64,000 nt of DNA from Dehalococcoidia bacterium. Lineage in GTDB: Bacteria > Chloroflexota > Dehalococcoidia > Tepidiformales > Tepidiformaceae. This document shows positions 8,892-17,259 of the stretch, piece after piece. Numbering within the stretch: position 1 is the stretch's first letter; each line of letters opens with the position of its first letter. Location: contig JADZEI010000038.1 in the NCBI GenBank assembly GCA_020850615.1, positions 62,001 to 126,000 of the forward strand, written 5' to 3'. Position numbers and translations under genes: made by a program. The notes under the pieces were generated by a model. That model did no database searches. It saw nothing but the letters and a program-made list of their open reading frames with translations, and was not told the DNA's origin.

Positions 8892-9814
8892 CCTCACTGG
8901 AATTGCTTCACGCGACCGCCGATGCGGGGCTCGAGGACCTCGAAGCCGAGTCGATCTACATCATGCGCGAGGTTGCGGCCGAGTTTGAGCGCCCCGTGCT
9001 GCTCTTCTCGGGCGGCAAGGACTCGATCGTGCTCCTCCGGCTCGCGGAGAAGGCGTTCTGGCCGGCGAAGTTCCCCTTCCCGGTGATGCACGTCGACACG
9101 GGCCACAACTTCCCCGAGGTCATCGAGTTTCGCGACCGGCGGGTCGAGCAGCTCGGCGCGACGCTGGTGGTGGCGTCGGTCCCGGCGGCGATCGAGCGCG
9201 GCGAACTGGTCGAGGAGCGCGGCCCGCGTGCCTCGCGCAACCGCCTCCAGACGCCGGTGCTGCTCGAAGCGATCGCCGCGAACCAGTTCGACGCGGCAAT
9301 CGGCGGGGCCCGCCGCGACGAAGAGAAGGCGCGCGCGAAGGAGCGCGTGTTCTCGTTCCGCGACGAGTTCGGGCAGTGGGACCCGCGCAACCAGCGGCCG
9401 GAGCTCTGGCACCTGTTCAATGGCATGCACGTCCGCGGCGAGCACATGCGCGTGTTTCCGCTTTCGAACTGGACCGAGCTCGACGTCTGGCGCTACATCG
9501 AGCGCGAGTGCATCGAAGTGCCGTCCATCTACTTCGCGCACGAACGCGAGGTGTTCGAACGCGATGGGATGCTGATGGCCGTCAGCGAATACCTGCCGCT
9601 GCTCCCGCAGGAGAAGGCGTTCATGGCCTCGGTGCGGTATCGCACGGTGGGCGACATGACCTGCACGGCGGCGGTGCGATCCACCGCCACCGCCCTCCAG
9701 GACGTGGTCGCCGAGATCGCGACGACGCGCATCACGGAACGCGGCCAGAGCCGCGCGGACGACCAGTTCTCCGAAGCCGCGATGGAAGACCGCAAGCGCG
9801 AGGGGTACTTCTGA
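8888..9814 (+). CDS. cysD: Sulfate adenylyltransferase small subunit CysD
   Basis: CysD is the catalytic ATP pyrophosphatase-type subunit that makes APS from ATP and sulfate, driven by the GTPase CysN. The 308-residue product shows the PP-loop FSGGKDS (near residue 40), HVDTGHNFPEV, the AIGGARRDEEKARAKER segment and the C-terminal QFSEAAMEDRKREGYF typical of CysD. The ATG overlaps the cysC stop by 4 bp, and its TGA overlaps the cysN ATG by one base. Confidence 0.95.
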   Translation: MTSLELLHATADAGLEDLEAESIYIMREVAAEFERPVLLFSGGKDSIVLLRLAEKAFWPAKFPFPVMHVDTGHNFPEVIEFRDRRVEQLGATLVVASVPAAIERGELVEERGPRASRNRLQTPVLLEAIAANQFDAAIGGARRDEEKARAKERVFSFRDEFGQWDPRNQRPELWHLFNGMHVRGEHMRVFPLSNWTELDVWRYIERECIEVPSIYFAHEREVFERDGMLMAVSEYLPLLPQEKAFMASVRYRTVGDMTCTAAVRSTATALQDVVAEIATTRITERGQSRADDQFSEAAMEDRKREGYF

Positions 9815-11094
9815 TGGACCTCCTCCGAATCTCCACGGCCGGCTCGGTCGACGACGGCAAGAGCACGCTCATCGGGCGGCTCCTCTACGACTCGAAGCAG
9901 GTGTTCGAAGACACGATGGTCAGCATCCAGCGTGCGAGCAGCGCGCAGGGACTGGACGAGGTGAACCTCGCGCTGCTGACCGATGGCCTCCGGGCCGAGC
10001 GCGAGCAGGGCATCACGATCGACGTGGCCTACCGGTATTTCGCCACGCCGAAGCGGAAGTTCATCATCGCGGATTCGCCCGGGCACGTGCAGTACACGCG
10101 GAACATGGTGACCGGTGCGAGCACCACGCAGCTGGCGCTCATCCTGGTCGACGCGCGCAAGGGTGTGATCGAGCAGACGCGGCGGCACACAGCAATCGTC
10201 TCGCTGCTGGGCATCCGCCACGCCGTGCTCTGCGTGAACAAGATGGACCTGGTGGACTGGTCCGAGGCGCGGTTCCGCGAGATCGAAGCGGAGTACCGCG
10301 CCCTCACGAGCGGCCTCCACCTCGACAACGTGACCATCCTGCCTATGGCGGCGGTGACCGGCGAGAACGTCGTCGAACGCGGCGAGCACATGCCCTGGTT
10401 CAGCGGGCCGTCGCTGCTGCATTTCCTCGAAGAGGTGGACGTGCCCGACCCGGCGCGCCATGCCGGGCTTCGGTTCCCGGTCCAGAACGTGCTGCGCCCG
10501 CAGGTCGACGAGTTCCACGACTACCGCGGCTACGCCGGCACGGTCATGGCCGGCGAGGTGCGGGTCGGCGAGGAGGTCACCGTGCTGCCGCTCGGTGTCC
10601 GGACGCGCGTGGCGGCGATCGACCGGTTCCAGGAGTCGCTCCCGGCGGCGGGCAGCGGGGAGGCGATCGCGATCCGGCTCGCCGACGACCTCGACGTGGG
10701 GCGGGGCTCGATGATCGTCGATGCTGCGCAGCCGGCGCTGATGGCGAAGCGGTTCACGGCCGACCTGTGCTGGATGAGCGAGAGCGTGACGCTGCGGCCG
10801 CGCCAGCAGTACTGGATCAAGCACACCACGCGGCGGGTGCGCTGCATGGTCGAGTCGATTGACGACCGCCTGGACGTGACGAACTACGAGCGCCAGGCGG
10901 CGCCGTCCGAGCTCGTCCTGAACGATATCGGCCGCGTGACCGTGAAGCTCCTCGAACCGATCTTCCCGGACCCCTACACGGTTAGCCGGGACACGGGGAG
11001 CTTCATCCTCATCGACCCGAATACGCGGCACACGGTCGCGGCGGGGATGGTGCGAGAAATCGACGCCGAGAGCGCGGTTCGTGCCGGCGGATAG
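9814..11094 (+). CDS. cysN: Sulfate adenylyltransferase large subunit CysN (GTPase)
   Basis: CysN is an EF-Tu-like GTPase that couples GTP hydrolysis to APS formation by CysD. The 426-residue product has G1 AGSVDDGKSTLIG, the switch region EREQGITIDVAYR, G3 DSPGHVQYTRNM, G4 NKMD and two beta-barrel domains. It lacks the C-terminal APS kinase domain found in some CysNC fusions, which fits the separate cysC. It overlaps the downstream transporter gene by 14 bp. Confidence 0.95.
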   Translation: MDLLRISTAGSVDDGKSTLIGRLLYDSKQVFEDTMVSIQRASSAQGLDEVNLALLTDGLRAEREQGITIDVAYRYFATPKRKFIIADSPGHVQYTRNMVTGASTTQLALILVDARKGVIEQTRRHTAIVSLLGIRHAVLCVNKMDLVDWSEARFREIEAEYRALTSGLHLDNVTILPMAAVTGENVVERGEHMPWFSGPSLLHFLEEVDVPDPARHAGLRFPVQNVLRPQVDEFHDYRGYAGTVMAGEVRVGEEVTVLPLGVRTRVAAIDRFQESLPAAGSGEAIAIRLADDLDVGRGSMIVDAAQPALMAKRFTADLCWMSESVTLRPRQQYWIKHTTRRVRCMVESIDDRLDVTNYERQAAPSELVLNDIGRVTVKLLEPIFPDPYTVSRDTGSFILIDPNTRHTVAAGMVREIDAESAVRAGG

Positions 11095-12229
11095 CGGCGG
11101 CGAGGCCTCGGCGGTCCCCCTCGCCGACGCCTCCCACGCGGGTGAACCAGCTGCGGACGGTGACAACGTGCCGTGGCGCCCGGCGATATCGAGCGTCGCG
11201 GTGCTCTACCGGTCCGCGGCGGCGCTCGGCGGCATCTTCTTCTTCATCCTGGCCCTGCAGACGATCAAGTCGGGCGCGGGCGAGATCGTCCCGATCATCG
11301 AGCGGATCGACGTTGCGGGGCCGCTGAACGCGGTCGGCTTCGGGTGGCTGTTCGCGTACATAACGCTCAGCGGGTCGCCGGTGGCGGCAATCGGCATCTC
11401 GCTCCTCGCGGGCGGGGTGTTCAGCGAGGCGGAAGCGTTCGCCGTGGTGGGCGGTTCGCGCCTGGGGGCGTCGTTCATCGTGCTGGCGGTCGGGTTCCTG
11501 GCGTATCGCCGGGGCCGGCGCAGCGCGGACGGCCTGGTGATCGGCGTGATCGCGCTGCTCACCACGTTCACGACACAGGGCCCGGCGATCCTGCTCGGTC
11601 TCGTGCTGTTGAAGACGGGGTGGCTCCACAACGTCCAGTTCGACACGCCCACCGGGCTGCTCGACATGATCGACAGCGTCTACGGCCCGCCCGTGGACGC
11701 GCTCGATGCGGTCCTGCCCGGGGTGCTGCTGTTCGTTGGCGGCGTGCTCATCCTGCTGGGGAGCTTCTGGCTGTTCGACCGGGCGCTGCCACAGCTCGAA
11801 GGCGAAGCGCAGGGCATCGCGCGGATGCTCGACTTCCTCCACCGGCGCCCGCTGATGTTCCTGATGGGCTGCCTGGTCACGCTCACGACGCTGAGCGTCT
11901 CGATTTCGATTACGGTGCTGGTGCCGCTGGCGCTCAAGGGGTACATCCGCCGCGACCACATCATCCCCTACGTGATGGGCGCGAACATCACGACGTTCGT
12001 GGACACGCTGTTCGCGTCGGTGCTGCTGGGCGGGGACGCGGCGTTCACCGTGGTGCTCACGGAGATGATCTCGGTGGCGCTGATCTCGGTGGCGCTGCTG
12101 GCGTTCGCATACGGGCCGTACTCGCGGACGGTGCTGGCCGGGAGCCGGTGGGCGACGGCGAGCCCGCGCCACCTGGGCATCTTCCTGGCGTGCATCGTGG
12201 CGGTGCCGGCGGTGCTGCTGTTCGTGTGA
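11081..12229 (+). CDS. Na/Pi-cotransporter-like membrane protein, candidate sulfate importer
   Basis: The 382-residue protein (GTG start inside the end of cysN) has about eight to nine hydrophobic segments. Two internally related regions, the SGSPVAAIGISLLAGG element near residue 105 and the GANITTFVDTLFASVLLG element near 305, recall the inverted-repeat QSSS-type motifs of the Na/Pi cotransporter family (PF02690). Translational overlap with cysN and the absence of CysTWA or SulP genes here suggest it moves sulfate or a related oxyanion. Both the assignment and the substrate are inferred from motif resemblance and context. Confidence 0.65.
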   Translation: MPADSGGEASAVPLADASHAGEPAADGDNVPWRPAISSVAVLYRSAAALGGIFFFILALQTIKSGAGEIVPIIERIDVAGPLNAVGFGWLFAYITLSGSPVAAIGISLLAGGVFSEAEAFAVVGGSRLGASFIVLAVGFLAYRRGRRSADGLVIGVIALLTTFTTQGPAILLGLVLLKTGWLHNVQFDTPTGLLDMIDSVYGPPVDALDAVLPGVLLFVGGVLILLGSFWLFDRALPQLEGEAQGIARMLDFLHRRPLMFLMGCLVTLTTLSVSISITVLVPLALKGYIRRDHIIPYVMGANITTFVDTLFASVLLGGDAAFTVVLTEMISVALISVALLAFAYGPYSRTVLAGSRWATASPRHLGIFLACIVAVPAVLLFV

Positions 12230-12261
12230 GTGCGGTGGGCGTGGGGATCGGGCTGACGTGG

Positions 12262-12700
12262 GCGATGGGTGCCTGGGCGGCGCGCGAGCGCTTGCTTACG
12301 CGCTACTGACTGGCGTGCCGGTTCGCAGCGGCCAGCCCGCGGACGGTGGGCTGATGCGGGCGATGGGTGCCTGGGGCGCGCGGGCGCTCGCTTACGCGCG
12401 CGCTACTGACTGGCGTGCCGGTTCGCAGCGGCCAGCCCGCTGACGGTGGGCTGATGCGGGCGATGGGTGCGTGGGGGGCGCGAGCGCTTGCTTACGCGCG
12501 CGCTACTGACTGGCGTGCCGGTTCGCAGCGGCCAGCCCGCGGACGGTGGGCTGATGCGGGCGATGGGTGCCTGGGGCGCGCGGGCGCTTGCTTACGCGCG
12601 CGCTACTGACTGGCGTGCCGGTTCGCAGCGACAGCCCGCGACGGTGGGCTGGTGCGGGTGATGGGTGCCTGGGGGGCGCGGGCGCTTGCTACGCGCGCGG
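12262..12700. repeat. Tandem array of a ~100-bp repeat, about 4.4 copies
   Basis: Units begin at about 12263, 12361, 12461, 12561 and 12660 (periods 98, 100, 100 and 99 bp). Each holds a GATGGGTGC element, a Leu-Ala-Tyr-like GCTTACGCG element, CTACTGACTGGCGTGCCGG, and an AGCCCGC/GTGGGCT hairpin whose 5-nt loop varies (GGACG or TGACG) while the arms are kept. The last copy has small deletions. The array fills the space between two convergent genes. The period is not a multiple of three, so it is not one protein repeat; open frames running through it are by-products. Confidence 0.85.
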
Positions 12701-12740
12701 CTCGGATGAGGCGTCGATGCGGGCGGTGATGGCGCCCTGA

Positions 12741-14144
12741 TTAGCGGCCCGTCATCCGGCGGGCGTCGAGCAGGCGGTCGAGGTCGGCCTCCGGGAGCAC
12801 GCCGGACGCGCGCGCGACCTCGCGAATCGACCGGCGGGTGCGGAAGGCCTCGTTCGCCAGCTCGGCGGTGCGGTCGTAGCCGATGACCGGGGCGAGCGGG
12901 GTTGCGATGCTCAGGCCTTCTTCGACCATCCGCGGGCCGTTCTCGGTCGCTTCGAGGCCGTCGATGCACTTCGTGGCGAAGATCGTGGCGGCGTTGGTCA
13001 GCAGCTCGATGGACTGGAGCAGGTTGTAGGCGGCGACCGGGAACATCGTGTTCAGCTCGAAGAAGCCCCACTGGCCGGCCATCGCGATGGTCGCGTCGTT
13101 CCCGACGACCTGGGCGGCAACCTGGATCACCGACTCCGGGATCACCGGGTTCACCTTGCCGGGCATGATCGAGCTGCCCGGCTGGAGCGCCGGGAGGGCG
13201 AGCTCGTAGAGCCCCGCGCGCGGGCCGCTGCCCATCAGCCGGATGTCGTTCGCGACCTTGACCAGCGAGACCGCCAGGCCGCGCAGGGCCGCGCTGGCGT
13301 CGACGACTGCGTCGATCGTGCTCTGGGCCTGAAAGTGGTTGGTGGTCTCGCGGAGCTGCAGGCGCAGGGACTCGGAGAGGTACGCCAGCGTCCGGCCCGC
13401 GAACTCTGGGTGCGTGTTCACGCCCGTACCGACCGCCGTGCCGCCGAGAGGCACCTCGCGGAGCGATTCGCATGCGAGGGAGAGGCGCCGCCGGGCGCGC
13501 TCGACCTGTCCCGCGTAGCCCGTGAACTCCTGGCCCAGGCGGATGGGCGTCGCGTCCATCAGGTGCGTACGGCCGGTCTTCACGACACCATCGAACGCTG
13601 TCGCCTTCGCGGAGAGCGAGCTCTCCAGGCGGTAGAGCGCGGGCAGCAGGCCGTGCTGGATGGCGGTGAGGCCGGCCACCTGCATCGTCGTCGGGATCAC
13701 GTCGTTCGACGACTGGCCCTTGTTCACGTGGTCGTTGGGGTGGATGGGGTTGTACGTGCCCTTCGGCCCCCCGCCGAGGAGCTCGTTCGCGCGGTTCGCG
13801 ATGACCTCGTTGGCGTTCATGTTGGTCGATGTGCCGGAACCCGTCTGGAACACGTCGACGATGAACTCGCCGTCCCACCGCCCGTCCGCCACCTCGCCCG
13901 CCGCGGTCACGATCGCCTCGGCCAGCTCGCCGTCGAGCACGCCGAGGTCCCGGTTCGCGCGGGCGGCGCTTCGCTTCAGGAGCGCGAGCGTGCGCAGGAA
14001 CGCGCGCGAAAGGCGGAGGCCGCTCACCGGGAAGTTCTGCGCGGCCCGGGCGGTGTCGATGCCATAGTAGGCGTCCGCGGGCACGTCGAACGCGCCGATG
14101 GCATCGTGCTCGGTCCTGGTGGCGGGGGAGGCGGTTGGTTCCAT
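12741..14144 (-). CDS. fumC: Class II fumarate hydratase FumC
   Basis: FumC interconverts fumarate and malate in the TCA cycle without an iron-sulfur cluster. The 467-residue product has the superfamily signature GSSIMPGKVNP near residue 320, TGSGTSTNMNANEV near 105 and NDVIPT, all as in fumarases rather than aspartases. It is transcribed alone on the minus strand. A TAGAGT hexamer (14156 to 14151) sits 6 nt before the ATG with GGAGGG in between, so either a leaderless or a very short leader mRNA is possible. Confidence 0.95.
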   Translation of the reverse strand: MEPTASPATRTEHDAIGAFDVPADAYYGIDTARAAQNFPVSGLRLSRAFLRTLALLKRSAARANRDLGVLDGELAEAIVTAAGEVADGRWDGEFIVDVFQTGSGTSTNMNANEVIANRANELLGGGPKGTYNPIHPNDHVNKGQSSNDVIPTTMQVAGLTAIQHGLLPALYRLESSLSAKATAFDGVVKTGRTHLMDATPIRLGQEFTGYAGQVERARRRLSLACESLREVPLGGTAVGTGVNTHPEFAGRTLAYLSESLRLQLRETTNHFQAQSTIDAVVDASAALRGLAVSLVKVANDIRLMGSGPRAGLYELALPALQPGSSIMPGKVNPVIPESVIQVAAQVVGNDATIAMAGQWGFFELNTMFPVAAYNLLQSIELLTNAATIFATKCIDGLEATENGPRMVEEGLSIATPLAPVIGYDRTAELANEAFRTRRSIREVARASGVLPEADLDRLLDARRMTGR

Positions 14145-14202
14145 CCCTCCACTCTAGCACCGGGGCCGGAAGGCGCGGCCGGGCGCTCGAACGGGCGCCC
14201 GG

Positions 14203-14598
14203 CTAGCCCACGAAGACCTGGAGCTCTCGCGTCCGCGGACCGTCGAATTCGCAGAAGTAGAGGCCCTGCCACCGCCCGAGGCCGAGCTGCCCATCGACCC
14301 ACGGCACCTGCACGGATGGCCCGACGAGCGACGCCTTGATGTGCGCGTCGCTGTTCCCTTCGGCGTGCCGGAAGCCGGCGTCGCTCGGGACCAGCCGCTG
14401 GAGGAACGCGACCATGTCGTGCTGGACGTCCGGGTCGGCGTTCTCGTTGATGGTCACGGCCGCGGTGGTGTGCGGCACGAACAGCGTGACGATGCCATCG
14501 TTGGCGGCGCCCGCGGCCAGGGCGTGCGCCACCTCGCGGGTGACCTCGATGAGCTCCTCCCGGCGGCCGCTGCGGACGCGAATGGTCGCCCGGAACAT
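14203..14598 (-). CDS. YjbQ/UPF0047 family protein
   Basis: The 131-residue product matches the YjbQ family: a short beta-barrel with TLFVPHTTAAVTINENADPDV (around residues 38-58), HAEGNSDAHIKASLVG and GRWQGLYFCEFDGPR. The conserved His and Glu/Asp residues form the metal-like pocket. Some members have weak thiamin-phosphate synthase activity in E. coli; the physiological role is not settled. The ATG at 14598 overlaps the stop of the upstream hydrolase by one base, making a four-gene run hydrolase-maf-methyltransferase-yjbQ. Confidence 0.85.
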   Translation of the reverse strand: MFRATIRVRSGRREELIEVTREVAHALAAGAANDGIVTLFVPHTTAAVTINENADPDVQHDMVAFLQRLVPSDAGFRHAEGNSDAHIKASLVGPSVQVPWVDGQLGLGRWQGLYFCEFDGPRTRELQVFVG

Positions 14599-15362
14599 CA
14601 GGCGAGGTTCAGACCATCGAGAAACTCGAGCACCGCCGCGTTGAACGCCGCCGGCTGGTCGATGTTCGCGGCGTGGCCGGCACCGGGGATGACGGCGAGC
14701 TTCGCCCCGGGGATCTTCGCGGCCATGTACTGCGACGCATTGATGAACGGAGTGTCGTTTGCGCCGACCAGCACGAGCGTGGGCACGCGGATGTGTTCGA
14801 GCGAGTCGATCGCCCGCGAGTCCACCTGCGCGAGCATGCCCCGGGCTGCGTGGGCGAGGCCCTGCGCCGAGCGATGGCGCGCGACCAGCACCTCCGCGCT
14901 CGCGCCCATGGCGGCCAGGCCGTTCTGTTCGAAGTTCTGTGCGCGCTGCATCGCCGTCTCGTTCCAGGCGGCGCGCGGCTCGTCCTTGCGGTAGCCGGGG
15001 CCGCAGTCGAAGAGCATGAGCGCGGCCACGCGGTCCGCGTACTTGAGGTTGAAGGCGAGCGACATGTAGCCGCCGAGCGACAGCCCGCCGATGACCGCCT
15101 TCGGCGCGCCGACGTGGTCCAGCAGGGCCGCCATGTCGTCGACCGTCTTCGCCTCGGAATACATCGCCGGGTCGTCCGGGCTGTCGGTCTGGCCGTGGCC
15201 GCGCATGTCCCAGGTGATGAGCCGGTACTTCGCGCCGACCGGCTCGACCTGGCCGCGCCACATCTCGAGCGTGGCGCTGTAGCCGTGCGTGAGCAGCACC
15301 GGGAAGCCGGAGCCGTGGGTTTCGTAGGCGATCTCGATGCCGTTGAGCTGTGCGCTGGTCAT
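14598..15362 (-). CDS. Alpha/beta hydrolase
   Basis: The 254-residue product is a single-domain alpha/beta hydrolase related to 3-oxoadipate enol-lactonase and similar esterases. It has the oxyanion-region THGYSAT near residue 27, the nucleophile elbow GLSLGGY near 97, an Asp region LVLVGANDTPF near 200 and the catalytic His in IPGAGHAANIDQP. The substrate cannot be told. Its start overlaps the end of maf by 4 bp. Confidence 0.85.
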   Translation of the reverse strand: MTSAQLNGIEIAYETHGSGFPVLLTHGYSATLEMWRGQVEPVGAKYRLITWDMRGHGQTDSPDDPAMYSEAKTVDDMAALLDHVGAPKAVIGGLSLGGYMSLAFNLKYADRVAALMLFDCGPGYRKDEPRAAWNETAMQRAQNFEQNGLAAMGASAEVLVARHRSAQGLAHAARGMLAQVDSRAIDSLEHIRVPTLVLVGANDTPFINASQYMAAKIPGAKLAVIPGAGHAANIDQPAAFNAAVLEFLDGLNLA

Positions 15363-15991
15363 GTGTCCTGTCCCTCCTCTGCTGGCCGCTCGGGACAGCC
15401 GGCACAGCGCGCGAACGCCGTGTCCGGTGTGCGGCAGGCGACGCCGGCCGCGACGAGCTCCCCTCGCAGGCGCCACAAGGGTAGACCAACCACGCAGCAG
15501 TAGCACCCATCGAGCGCGGCCACCGTGGGTACGTCTTCGTCCTGGATCGCATAGCTCCCGGCCTTGTCCAGCGGGCGGCCGCTCGCGACATAACCGGCGA
15601 TGGCGTCGTCCGGGAGCGTGGCCAGCGTCACGCCGGCCTCGCTCCACCCGCACGCGGCATCGCCGTCCGAGACGACGGCCACACCCGTGACGACGACATG
15701 CCGGCGGCCGCGCAGGGCGCGCAGCATCTCCGCGGCTTCTTCCGGCGAGCCCGGCTTGCCGTAGGGCCGCGTCCCATCGTGCACGATCGTGTCCGAGCCG
15801 ATGACCACGGCGCCGGGATGGGCCTGTGCCACCGCGCGCGCCTTCGCCTCCGCGAGCCGTACTGCGTCCGCGTGGGGGTCGCCGGTCATGGTCTCGTCGA
15901 CATCGGAGGGGACGACGTCGTACTCGTCGATGAGCGCGGTGAGCAGCTCGCGCCGCCGGGGTGAGGCCGAGGCGAGGATGACGCGGGTCAT
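15359..15991 (-). CDS. maf: Maf-like nucleotide pyrophosphatase
   Basis: Maf proteins hydrolyse dTTP, UTP or modified nucleoside triphosphates to monophosphates. The 210-residue product shows the N-terminal SASPRRRELL (residues 7-16), the DVDETM loop, VIGSDTIVHDGTRPYGKPGSPEEA and the KAGSYAIQDE motif near 150. Beyond the usual end (about residue 185) it carries a tail with four cysteines (CRTPDTAFARCAGC), which is not typical and may bind a metal. Starts and stops overlap both neighbours by 4 bp. Confidence 0.88.
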   Translation of the reverse strand: MTRVILASASPRRRELLTALIDEYDVVPSDVDETMTGDPHADAVRLAEAKARAVAQAHPGAVVIGSDTIVHDGTRPYGKPGSPEEAAEMLRALRGRRHVVVTGVAVVSDGDAACGWSEAGVTLATLPDDAIAGYVASGRPLDKAGSYAIQDEDVPTVAALDGCYCCVVGLPLWRLRGELVAAGVACRTPDTAFARCAGCPERPAEEGQDT

Positions 15992-17214
15992 GGGGCCGCC
16001 GGGTCGGCGAGGGAGAGGCGCGCCACACATTCGATGTGTCCCGTCTGCGGGAACATGTCGAGCGGCGTGACGCGGTCCACCTGGTAGCCGCTGTCGACGA
16101 GGATGCGGAGGTCGCGCGCGAGCGTGGCCGGGTTGCACGACACGTACACGACGACCGTCGGCCGGAAGCGTCCGATGGCGTCGAGGACCTGGGGCATGCA
16201 GCCGGGCCGTGGCGGGTCGAGCAGGATCGCGTCCGGTGCGCGTTCGAGCAGCGGCAGGAGGTCCTCGACCTTGCCGGCGCGCATGTCCACGTTCGGCGTC
16301 TGCTCGATGTTCACGAGCGCGTCCTTCGCGGCGCTGTGCGACTCCTCGATCGCGATCACGCTCTCGAAGCGGTCGGCGAAGATGACCGCGAACGTGCCGA
16401 CGCCGGCGAAGGCGTCCACGAGCAGCTCGCCGCGGGCGGGGAGGGCCTCGCCGACCAGGCGGACCATCTGCTCCGCCTGCGCGCTGTTGACCTGGAAGAA
16501 CGCCGATGCGCTGACCACGAACCGCCGGCCGCCGAGCTCCTCCACGTAGGCCTTCTGCCCCGTCTCGGCTTCGAGGCCGGCGATCTGCGGCTGCACGAGC
16601 GAGCTCTCCGTGGCGGCACAATGCCGAACCTGGATCTGGTGCAGCCCGGCGCCGCGCCCCTGCAGCCGGGGCAGCGTCGCGTTGACCCACGGGTCGGCGA
16701 TGGGGCAGCGGTCGACCTTGAGCAGGCCGCGCCCGCGGCGGCTGATGAAGCCGACATCGCCCCACTTCTTGCCGGTCGAAAAGCGCACGTGGTTGCGGTA
16801 GGCCCAGGGGTCGGCCGCGCCAACGATCGGCTGGACGACGCTGTCGTCGAGGTGGCCGATGCGGCGGATCTGCTCGCGCACGACGGCTTCCTTCGCCGCG
16901 AGCTGGGCCGCGTAGGTCATGTGCTGCAGCTGGCAGCCGCCGCATTCGCCGAAGAGCGGGCACGGCGGCTCCACGCGGTCGGGCGAGGGTTCGAGGACCT
17001 TGATGGCGACCGCTTCGATGTAGTCGGCATGGGTCCGGTCGACGGTCGCTTCGACGAGCTCGCCGGGCGCGGCCTGCGAAACGAACACGACGCGGCCATC
17101 TTCGAGGTGGGCCAGCGCGGCACCGCCAAAGACCAGGGATTCGACCCGGACGGTCAGTACTTCACCCGGGGCAGGCGAGCCTGTGGCCGCGCCCCGGGAA
17201 CGTCGTCTACTCAT
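15988..17214 (-). CDS. 23S rRNA (uracil-C5)-methyltransferase, RlmD/TrmA-like
   Basis: The 408-residue product has an N-terminal TRAM domain (residues 15-70), a cysteine set CPLFGECGGC (around 85-94) plus a distal Cys for the [4Fe-4S] cluster typical of RlmD, an SAM-binding VDAFAGVGTFAV, LLDPPRPGC, and the catalytic-Cys motif VVYVSCNPATLARDL near 360. It most likely makes 5-methyluridine in 23S rRNA; the exact position cannot be told from sequence. A TAAGCT hexamer (17226 to 17221) ends 6 nt before the ATG and there is no Shine-Dalgarno, as in several leaderless candidates here. Confidence 0.88.
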   Translation of the reverse strand: MSRRRSRGAATGSPAPGEVLTVRVESLVFGGAALAHLEDGRVVFVSQAAPGELVEATVDRTHADYIEAVAIKVLEPSPDRVEPPCPLFGECGGCQLQHMTYAAQLAAKEAVVREQIRRIGHLDDSVVQPIVGAADPWAYRNHVRFSTGKKWGDVGFISRRGRGLLKVDRCPIADPWVNATLPRLQGRGAGLHQIQVRHCAATESSLVQPQIAGLEAETGQKAYVEELGGRRFVVSASAFFQVNSAQAEQMVRLVGEALPARGELLVDAFAGVGTFAVIFADRFESVIAIEESHSAAKDALVNIEQTPNVDMRAGKVEDLLPLLERAPDAILLDPPRPGCMPQVLDAIGRFRPTVVVYVSCNPATLARDLRILVDSGYQVDRVTPLDMFPQTGHIECVARLSLADPAAP

Positions 17215-17259
17215 GATTCCAGCTTAGGAACGCCGCCGCGCACGGGCGAATGCTGCGGG

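Noticed and set aside
12258-12661. Several short plus-strand open frames running through the 12.3-12.7 kb region
   Set aside because: They are created by the tandem repeat. The ~100-bp period changes frame at each unit and the stops fall at repeat positions.
12262-12700. CRISPR array
   Set aside because: The repeat is about 100 bp, tandem and nearly identical along its whole length, without unique spacers or cas genes.
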